Below, piece by piece: positions 1 through 4,333 of a stretch of 5,514 nucleotides of DNA. Every line of letters begins with the position of its first letter. Position 1 is the stretch's first letter. The stretch spans positions 1-5,514 of the forward strand of contig MWDY01000151.1 in assembly GCA_002070755.1 (NCBI GenBank), read 5' to 3'. This DNA is from Spirochaetes bacterium ADurb.Bin110 (GTDB lineage: Bacteria; Spirochaetota; Spirochaetia; Treponematales; Rectinemataceae). The position numbers and the translations under genes are program-made. Below the pieces are notes generated by a model. That model was not told where the DNA came from and made no database searches. It was given only the letters and a program-made list of their open reading frames with translations.

Positions 1-1
1 G

Positions 2-223
2 ATGATCAAAAAGATAATCGATGGCGATCCGCTTGTGCAGGCAGATGTAACTTATCCGCCCTCTATGATAGCAACGGGTATCTCGCTCGCTGTCTATGGC
101 TCGCGCAACCAGCCTTTACCAGGATTCTACCAAGCTAAGATTCCATCGAAGATTATCCTTGCCGCAGAGCTTATCACAAAAGAGAACGCAAAGGATTACT
201 ATCAGCCGGATTCGGTATTCTGA
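2..223 (+). CDS. Sugar ABC transporter periplasmic substrate-binding protein, C-terminal part (5' truncated by window edge)
   Basis: Only the last 73 residues are visible, and the gene enters from the left edge, so the ATG at position 2 is probably an internal methionine. The segment reads like the C-terminal lobe of the ribose/galactose-type periplasmic binding proteins (Peripla_BP_4 family). It has the 'G-D/N-P-L-V-Q-A-D-V-T' strand followed by a helix (YPPSMIATGISLAV), then a strand with 'IPSKIILAAELITKENA' and a terminal 'YYQPDSVF', which matches the usual family ending 'ltkeNvd.yy.pds'. Such proteins bind a sugar or related polyol in the periplasm and deliver it to a membrane permease and ATPase. 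The substrate cannot be told from this fragment. It is followed at once by a strong terminator, so it is the last gene of its unit. Confidence is good for the family and low for the ligand. Confidence 0.8.
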   Translation: MIKKIIDGDPLVQADVTYPPSMIATGISLAVYGSRNQPLPGFYQAKIPSKIILAAELITKENAKDYYQPDSVF

Positions 224-227
224 TTCG

Positions 228-255
228 GAATTATTCTCGCGATTAGAATCAATTC
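228..255 (+). other. Imperfect inverted repeat just after the stop codon
   Basis: GAATTATTCT (228-237) pairs with AGAAT (245-249) and AATTC (251-255), leaving one bulged C at 250 and a seven-base loop. It lies between the stop codon and the terminator hairpin. In the transcript it would form a weak AU-rich stem stacked upstream of the strong terminator, possibly protecting the 3' end. It may also be chance. Confidence 0.35.
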
Positions 256-264
256 TCTGCGTTG

Positions 265-303
265 GCCGCCCTGAGATCAAATCTTAGGGTGGCTTTTATT
301 TTA
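265..303 (+). terminator. Rho-independent terminator of the binding-protein gene
   Basis: GCCGCCCTGAGAT (265-277) can pair along its full 13 bases with ATCTTAGGGTGGC (281-293). Two of the pairs are G-U on the + strand transcript, and the loop is only CAA. A T-rich run, TTTTATTTTATTA, follows directly. The two wobbles are G-U in the + transcript but A-C mismatches in the - transcript, so it works best for rightward transcription. It ends the binding-protein operon 42 bases after its stop codon and insulates the next gene. Confidence 0.92.
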
Positions 304-445
304 TTATGCTGTAAATTGAATTGAAAATTTCTCGAAGAGTCTGATTCCTTGAGCTTGGAAGAGATCCTACGCGAGCTATTGCACCTCAAATATCCAAATC
401 ATTGCAAAATACTGAGTTTACTCCTTCGTCCATATTTCAAAAAAT

Positions 446-474
446 TTTCGGAGAATGAGAAATCATGATATACT
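446..474 (+). promoter_or_regulatory. Probable sigma-70 promoter with extended -10, for the DUF4384 gene
   Basis: A TG-A-TATACT element (466-474) matches the extended -10 consensus TGnTATAAT with one mismatch. The best -35 at 17-bp spacing is TTTCGG (446-451), which is poor, as is usual when an extended -10 is present. Transcription would start near 481, about 20 bases before the ATG. The rest of the 304-445 spacer is AT-rich, and I see no clear operator, RNA gene or repeat in it. Confidence 0.55.
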
Positions 475-487
475 ATAGGCATCGCTT

Positions 488-494
488 TAAGGTG
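488..494 (+). promoter_or_regulatory. Ribosome binding site of the DUF4384 gene
   Basis: TAAGGTG lies five bases before the ATG at 500. It is the only Shine-Dalgarno-like sequence near this start and supports the choice of start. Confidence 0.6.
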
Positions 495-499
495 TTGCC

Positions 500-1567
500 A
501 TGAATAAAAAAATTTGCTTTCGTTCTAACGCCATTTTTCTCTTTCTAGTTATATCGGTTTTAATTTTGAGCCCTGTCTTAGCTCAATCAACCCCAAGCCC
601 TCAATCACAGCGGATACTCACAGAGCAGTCCATAAACGAAACCACTGCCCTGGCGGCATTGCTCGATCACATGCTCGACAATCATTACTTGCCTTCGGCT
701 CAGGTAGCCCTGGGAAGCTTCACTTACGCCGACACGCAGCTTCCTACGCCCTTTGCGCGATGGTTCGAGGATGAACTTCGGCTCGCGCTAGGTCGCACAT
801 CAAAGATGAAGCTTTTCGACAAACAGGTAGCGGCGGCTATGGATCCGGCAATTCGCGAGCAATATGCGGTTTTCTTTGGGCAGGATCGTGCGGATTCGAT
901 TCTATATGGAAAGTATATTCGAGATGGAGATGGAGTTCTGACCACTCTTTCCCTGACGGATCTTGCGACAGGTGCGTTGATAAGCGAAACCAGATATCTC
1001 GTAAAGAAGGAAATTTTACCAACCGATGTTTCTGTCGAGCCTTCCATCAAGACTCTGCAAACCGCGGTGAGCTTGAGCCAGCTCGTGTCGAGTTCTGGAA
1101 GCCAAGCTTCAGGCAGCCATTCTTCAGGCAGTCAAGCCTACGCAATGTCAGATTTTCAGCTCAGCTTGTCGACGGATCGGGGTGGAGGAGCCGTCTATCG
1201 AAATGGCGAACGGCTCAAGCTCTACCTGACTTCGAACAAGGATGCCTACCTTAAAATCTACCATGTGGATGTCAATGGTGTGGCTCAGCTCATCTGGCCG
1301 AACCGCTTTGGTGGTTCGGGCAAGATATGCGCAGGCGAGGCAATGCAATTTCCAGGACCAAACGACAAGTTTCAATATTTGCTTGGTCCTCCCTATGGAA
1401 CCGAATATATAAAAGCCGTGGCTTCGACAAAGCCCTTTGCAACCATGGAAGCGGATTTTTCTGACCTTCAAGGGAGCGCAGTGGAGGCTATTACCCGAGG
1501 CCTTTCCGTCGTCTCGAGCGATGTGACACGCTCGGAGGCGCTTGTAGTGTACGAAATCGTGCCATGA
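500..1567 (+). CDS. Exported DUF4384 domain-containing protein
   Basis: A 355-residue protein with a clear signal peptide: positive residues at 3-8 (KK...R), a hydrophobic core at 11-24, and a likely signal peptidase I site after V-L-A at 26-28. There is no lipobox cysteine. Residues about 65-185 (from 'AQVALGSFTYADT' through 'SILYGKYIRDGDGVLTTLSLTDLATG') resemble the Rossmann-like N-terminal module of CsgG/FlgO/TolB-type envelope proteins; this is inference from pattern. A flexible Ser/Gly linker follows at 196-214. Residues about 218-313 match the DUF4384 (PF14326) pattern: 'GERLKLYLTSNKDAYLKIYHVDVNG', then 'IWPNRF', an aromatic-rich strand and a 'G-TEYIKAVAST' ending. The domain's function is unknown; proteins carrying it are often cell-envelope or surface-associated. 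The gene follows its own promoter and precedes the recombinase gene by 57 bases. Confidence 0.82.
   Translation: MNKKICFRSNAIFLFLVISVLILSPVLAQSTPSPQSQRILTEQSINETTALAALLDHMLDNHYLPSAQVALGSFTYADTQLPTPFARWFEDELRLALGRTSKMKLFDKQVAAAMDPAIREQYAVFFGQDRADSILYGKYIRDGDGVLTTLSLTDLATGALISETRYLVKKEILPTDVSVEPSIKTLQTAVSLSQLVSSSGSQASGSHSSGSQAYAMSDFQLSLSTDRGGGAVYRNGERLKLYLTSNKDAYLKIYHVDVNGVAQLIWPNRFGGSGKICAGEAMQFPGPNDKFQYLLGPPYGTEYIKAVASTKPFATMEADFSDLQGSAVEAITRGLSVVSSDVTRSEALVVYEIVP
1094..1138 (+). repeat. Three tandem 15-bp units coding a Ser/Gly linker
   Basis: Three in-frame, imperfect 15-base units (1094-1108, 1109-1123, 1124-1138) encode SGSQA, SGSHS and SGSQA, residues 199-213 of the DUF4384 protein. They separate the N-terminal module from the DUF4384 domain, as a flexible linker would. 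Because each unit is a multiple of three, copy-number change would lengthen or shorten the linker without a frameshift. Confidence 0.8.
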
Positions 1568-1574
1568 TATCCAT

Positions 1575-1597
1575 CCATCGATGGCCAAGCCATTTTT
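1575..1597 (+). other. Overlapping palindrome and short hairpin with T run between the DUF4384 and recombinase genes
   Basis: CCATCGATGG (1575-1584) is a perfect 10-bp palindrome. Overlapping it, ATGGC (1581-1585) pairs with GCCAT (1589-1593) around a CAA loop, followed by a short T run. The second structure looks like a weak terminator or attenuator, and the two pairings are mutually exclusive. Five base pairs is short, so reduction rather than full arrest of readthrough is the most that can be proposed. Chance is possible. Confidence 0.3.
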
Positions 1598-1611
1598 GCA
1601 AGCTGGTTATC

Positions 1612-1616
1612 AGGAG
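1612..1616 (+). promoter_or_regulatory. Ribosome binding site of the recombinase gene
   Basis: AGGAG lies eight bases before the ATG at 1625. It fixes the start so that the protein begins directly with the catalytic domain, with no room for an N-terminal helix-turn-helix. Confidence 0.7.
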
Positions 1617-1624
1617 TTGAGAGA

Positions 1625-2053
1625 ATGGCTGAAAGAAAAGGTTATATTCGCCCTTCGCCGATCGAAATTGACATCGATACACAATTCGAGGCTCTAAAAA
1701 AGGCTGGCGCCGAAAAAATATTCGAGGAAAAGGCTCTCTCGAAAGAAGCAGACAGGCCTGAATTGCGGCGCGCACTAGATAGCCTTTGCAATGGCGATAC
1801 GCTTATTGTCGCTTCTCTCGATAGACTCGCTCGGACAATAACAGAACTTTTCTATATCCTAGAAGAAATAAGAAGAAAGGGAGCCTTGCTCGAGAGCTTA
1901 AAAGAGCAACTCGAGATTGGGGACGATTTTATGCGTCATCTGGGCATCATCATCGATTTCGAGCGCAGTTCTCTTATGGAATGGCAGCGGGAAACAATAG
2001 AAGCAAAGAAATCGCGACAAGAAAAGGGGACTTTCTCCAGACGCCGGCGCTAA
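1625..2053 (+). CDS. Serine recombinase (resolvase/invertase family), catalytic domain only
   Basis: A 142-residue member of the resolvase/invertase serine recombinases, which cut DNA with a serine nucleophile and rejoin it after strand rotation. The key residues are all present: Y7-x-R9-x-S11 (nucleophile S11), R44 in 'DRPELRR', and 'GDTLIVASLDRLAR' with D66, R67 and R70. The 'FER' motif (112-114) and the long dimerisation helix (about 101-134) are also intact. Prolines flank the serine (RPSP instead of the usual RVST). The protein ends in 'KGTFSRRRR', exactly where family members such as the gamma-delta resolvase (about 183 residues) continue through a basic linker into a C-terminal HTH. 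No HTH-like sequence is visible in any + frame downstream. It may therefore be a stable short form, a recently truncated gene, or a partner needing another DNA-binding protein. The gene starts 57 bases after the DUF4384 gene and is convergent with the CBS-ACT gene. Confidence 0.85.
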   Translation: MAERKGYIRPSPIEIDIDTQFEALKKAGAEKIFEEKALSKEADRPELRRALDSLCNGDTLIVASLDRLARTITELFYILEEIRRKGALLESLKEQLEIGDDFMRHLGIIIDFERSSLMEWQRETIEAKKSRQEKGTFSRRRR

Positions 2054-2088
2054 TTCTAATCTATATCGAGCTATCTTTGTGCTGTGTC

Positions 2089-2733
2089 TTATGTTTCCCT
2101 GACATCCACTACCTTTTCGACGACAGGAGTAATCGCTTGGATCAAGGCTTCTTTTTCGACGCCCGTAACCTTGACTGTGCAGTAGGCATTGGTTGGATCT
2201 TCCCCTTCGAATGTAGCAAAAGAGACTATGTTGCCGCCACATTTCGTGATCGCATTGGACACTTTTGCCAGTTCTCCCCTTTTCTCGGGTAGAAGAAGCG
2301 TGAGCCTTATGCCTTTATGTCTGGCGCCGAAAAGCTCGATGAAAAGCCTGAATATATCCGATTCCGTGATAATTCCGACCAGGATTTCGCCGCGCATTAC
2401 CGGAATTCCGGATATCTGATTATCATCCATGATGCGGGCCGCTTCTTCGATAGGAAGATCTTCGGTGATCGTTATGACATCTTTGGTCATTACTTGATCG
2501 ACAGTAAGCTTTGATAGCAGATAGTGCATTTCCCATACATCTAGAGTTGTGGCAGGCGAAGGAGATGCATGCATGAGGTCGAGAGCACTGACAATACCGA
2601 CAAGCTTGCCGTTTTTATCGAGCACGGGTAGCCGCCTAATCTTTTCACGCCGCATAATGGCTTGCGCTTCAGGAACAGTCGCATCCGGCGTAATGGTAAT
2701 AGGATTTCGCGTCATGCGCTGACCAACTTTCAT
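2089..2733 (-). CDS. CBS-CBS-ACT domain protein (AcuB-like) of the liv operon
   Basis: A 214-residue soluble protein with no signal or membrane segment. CBS domain 1 spans about residues 2-57 ('MTRNPITITPDATVPEA...IRRLPVLD..GKLVGIVSALDL'). CBS domain 2 spans about 76-132 ('VMTKDVITITEDLPIEEAARIM...ISGIPVM..ILVGIITESDIF'). An ACT domain spans about 142-211, with the ligand-loop pattern 'LLPEKRGELAKVSNAI...GGNIV'. CBS pairs bind adenine nucleotides or S-adenosylmethionine, and ACT domains commonly bind amino acids; both points are family knowledge. The architecture matches AcuB-like proteins. It is the last gene of the livMGF cluster, 84 bases after livF, so a role in sensing nucleotide charge together with branched-chain amino acids is a reasonable inference, with no visible output domain. 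GGAGG five bases before the ATG supports the start. The stop lies 35 bases from the convergent recombinase gene. Confidence 0.88.
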   Translation of the reverse strand: MKVGQRMTRNPITITPDATVPEAQAIMRREKIRRLPVLDKNGKLVGIVSALDLMHASPSPATTLDVWEMHYLLSKLTVDQVMTKDVITITEDLPIEEAARIMDDNQISGIPVMRGEILVGIITESDIFRLFIELFGARHKGIRLTLLLPEKRGELAKVSNAITKCGGNIVSFATFEGEDPTNAYCTVKVTGVEKEALIQAITPVVEKVVDVRET

Positions 2734-2738
2734 ACTCG

Positions 2739-2743
2739 CCTCC
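2739..2743 (-). promoter_or_regulatory. Strong ribosome binding site of the CBS-ACT gene
   Basis: On the - strand GGAGG stands five bases before the ATG at 2733. It is one of the strongest Shine-Dalgarno matches in the window, which suggests independent, efficient translation rather than coupling to livF. Confidence 0.75.
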
Positions 2744-2787
2744 TTCGATATTTCTGCAACGATAATACTTAAGCGATTATGCTTTCA

Positions 2788-2816
2788 TAAATATAATGAA
2801 AATATAATGATGGCAA
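2788..2816 (-). promoter_or_regulatory. Candidate internal promoter for the CBS-ACT gene
   Basis: On the - strand TTGCCA (2816-2811) is a good -35 match. It is followed after 17 bases by TATTTA (2793-2788), a weak -10; TATATT at 15-bp spacing is an alternative. The region is strongly AT-rich compared with the coding sequence around it. The tandem 11-bp repeat lies in the spacer between the two hexamers. Weak evidence, resting mainly on position and the -35. Confidence 0.3.
2789..2810 (-). repeat. Perfect tandem 11-bp repeat in the livF to CBS-ACT spacer
   Basis: TCATTATATTT occurs twice, back to back without any mismatch (- strand 2810-2800 and 2799-2789). A short inverted repeat, TTATG-cttt-CATAA (2777-2790 on +), abuts and overlaps it slightly. 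The 11-bp period is about one helical turn, so a protein bound at each copy would sit on the same face. It may be an operator, a bending element, or simple-sequence slippage. Confidence 0.75.
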
Positions 2817-2817
2817 G

Positions 2818-3531
2818 TCAAAGCCCCAAATATGCCTTGCGAACTTCTTGGTTTTCGAGCAGGTTTGTCGCGGTATCGGTGATCTTGATGAGGCCATTCT
2901 GCATGACATACCCTTTATTTGCGATCTTGAGTGCCATATTCGCATTTTGCTCTACGAGTAGGATTGTGGTTTTGCGCTCTTTATTGATCTTTTGGATAAC
3001 CTCGAATATGTTCTGGACAATAAGCGGAGCCAGCCCTAGCGATGGCTCATCGAGCAAAAGAAGGCGCGGGCTTGCCATCAAGGCGCGCGAAATGGCAAGC
3101 ATCTGCTGTTCGCCACCCGAAAGTGTTCCGCCGAGCTGGTTTCGACGCTCCGCAAGCCTTGGGAAGATTGTGAATACTTCTTCCATATCTTGCTTTATGC
3201 TGTCTTTATCGGTACGGAGAAAGGCTCCCATATCGAGATTCTCCGAGACCGTAAGCTGAGGAAAAATGCGGCGGCCTTCGGGAACTTGTGAGACGCCCAT
3301 CTGGACAATCTTGTGAGGACTCATTCTCGAAATATCGTGACCATCGAGGAAAATCTCGCCTGAGCGAATGGGGGTAATACCGCAGATACTCATGAGAGTG
3401 GTTGTCTTACCGGCTCCATTGGCCCCTATAAGTGTTACGATTTCACCTTCTTCTACTGAGATCGAGACGCCTTTCAGGGCCTGAATGTTTCCATAGAAAG
3501 TGCGGACATCTTTAAGTTCAAGAAGCGCCAT
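2818..3531 (-). CDS. livF: Branched-chain amino acid ABC transporter ATP-binding protein LivF
   Basis: A 237-residue ABC ATPase of normal LivF length that powers branched-chain amino acid import as a partner of LivG on the LivH/LivM permease. Visible motifs are Walker A G36-ANGAGKT43, the Q-loop at Q82 ('VSQVPEGRRIF', typical of LivF), signature LSGGEQQ (137-143), Walker B LLLLDEP (157-163, with D161 and E162) and D-loop 'SLGLAP'. The switch position reads 'LLVEQN' with Gln at 195 where most ABC ATPases have His; this is a known LivF-family trait and so not a defect. The start is supported by AGGAG (3542-3538) six bases upstream, inside the end of livG. The gene begins one base after the livG stop, so the two are co-translated. 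Confidence 0.95.
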   Translation of the reverse strand: MALLELKDVRTFYGNIQALKGVSISVEEGEIVTLIGANGAGKTTTLMSICGITPIRSGEIFLDGHDISRMSPHKIVQMGVSQVPEGRRIFPQLTVSENLDMGAFLRTDKDSIKQDMEEVFTIFPRLAERRNQLGGTLSGGEQQMLAISRALMASPRLLLLDEPSLGLAPLIVQNIFEVIQKINKERKTTILLVEQNANMALKIANKGYVMQNGLIKITDTATNLLENQEVRKAYLGL

Positions 3532-3532
3532 T

Positions 3533-4333
3533 TTACTCTCCTAGATATGCCTTGATGACATCGGGATTCTTCTTGATCTCGTGCGGGCTTCCTTCGGCTA
3601 TGAGTTTACCATAGTCCAATACATAGATTCGCTCGCTAACATCCATGACAAGGTTCATATCGTGTTCGATGAGAAGAATAGTGATGCGTTCCTGGTCTCG
3701 GATGATATTTATTGTCTCTTCTAGTTCTTTTGTCTCCTGAGCATTCATTCCGGCAACGGGCTCGTCAAGGAGAAGCAGAAAAGGATCTGTTGCAAGCGCA
3801 CGAGCTATCTCAAGCCGCCTCTGTTCACCGTATGGCAGATTCTTTGCCATTTCATTGACATAGGCGTCGAGTTTGAGTTTCTTAAGGATTGTGTAGCTCT
3901 CCTCGATGACTCTTTGCTCTTCTTCCTTTGTTGGAGCATTGCGGATTATTGCTGCGAAGACTCCTGCCTTGAGCGAATTGTGGCGGCCAATCATGACATT
4001 TTCGAGAACAGTCATATTGTTGAAAAGGCGGATATTCTGAAAGGTGCGGGCTAGGCCTTTGCGGTTGATTAGGTTGGGTTTGAGCCCCTGTATCTCCTCG
4101 GCATGTCCATCTCGGCTTCGGATCTTGACTTTTCCCTCGGTAGGCTTGTGTACACCTGTGATGCAGTTGAAAATCGTGGTTTTTCCAGCGCCATTTGGGC
4201 CTATTAGAGCGGCGATCTCTCCTTCATCGATGTGCATCGATACTCCGTCTATTGCGCGCAGCCCTCCAAAAGTCATAACAAGATTGTCGATTTCCAGAAT
4301 TTCATTATGGTACTGCAGTTTCTCTGTGCTCAT
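3533..4333 (-). CDS. livG: Branched-chain amino acid ABC transporter ATP-binding protein LivG
   Basis: A 266-residue ABC ATPase, normal for LivG. Motifs are 'LVMTFGGLRAIDGV' (A-loop region), Walker A G45-PNGAGKT52, the Q-loop at Q99 in 'ARTFQNIRLF', the family-typical non-canonical signature LPYGEQRR (166-173), Walker B LLLLDEP (186-192, D190/E191), D-loop 'VAGMN', and switch H224 in 'LLIEHDMNLVM'. It ends in 'AYLGE', as is usual for the family. The frame is open for a further 78 codons upstream to 4567, but that stretch lies inside livM and lacks ABC-like sequence. The ATG at 4333 has AAGGAG eight bases upstream and overlaps the livM stop as ATGA, so it is the true start. It works with LivF as the ATPase pair. 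Confidence 0.95.
   Translation of the reverse strand: MSTEKLQYHNEILEIDNLVMTFGGLRAIDGVSMHIDEGEIAALIGPNGAGKTTIFNCITGVHKPTEGKVKIRSRDGHAEEIQGLKPNLINRKGLARTFQNIRLFNNMTVLENVMIGRHNSLKAGVFAAIIRNAPTKEEEQRVIEESYTILKKLKLDAYVNEMAKNLPYGEQRRLEIARALATDPFLLLLDEPVAGMNAQETKELEETINIIRDQERITILLIEHDMNLVMDVSERIYVLDYGKLIAEGSPHEIKKNPDVIKAYLGE
3538..3542 (-). promoter_or_regulatory. livF ribosome binding site inside the 3' end of livG
   Basis: On the - strand AGGAG precedes the livF ATG (3531) by six bases and overlaps the last livG codons. With TAA-A-ATG at the junction, ribosomes ending livG can restart directly on livF. Confidence 0.7.

Noticed and set aside
349..468. Small open frame from a TTG (39 codons) in the spacer before the DUF4384 gene
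   Set aside because: There is no ATG or GTG start and no Shine-Dalgarno sequence, and its end runs into the extended -10 promoter. The composition (AT-rich) and lack of recognisable motifs fit non-coding spacer or an old remnant.
1575..1584. CCATCGATGG palindrome as a recombinase crossover site
   Set aside because: It is only 10 bp with no longer flanking symmetry or second copy, and such a palindrome is fairly likely by chance in a spacer of this size.
1148..1588. 146-codon antisense open frame over the DUF4384 gene
   Set aside because: It is a shadow of the coding strand with no family motifs. The + strand frame has a signal peptide, a known domain and a ribosome binding site.
1981..2292. 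+ strand frame that could have held a lost HTH of the recombinase
   Set aside because: Its translation has no helix-turn-helix pattern and mostly overlaps the well-supported CBS-ACT gene on the other strand, so it gives no sign of a frameshifted DNA-binding domain.
2941..2958. Gln instead of His at the switch (H-loop) position of LivF, suspected defective ATPase
   Set aside because: A 'VEQN' sequence at this position is typical of the LivF family, and all other nucleotide-binding motifs are intact.
3816..3839. Non-canonical ABC signature LPYGEQRR in LivG
   Set aside because: This form is usual for LivG proteins and does not indicate decay.
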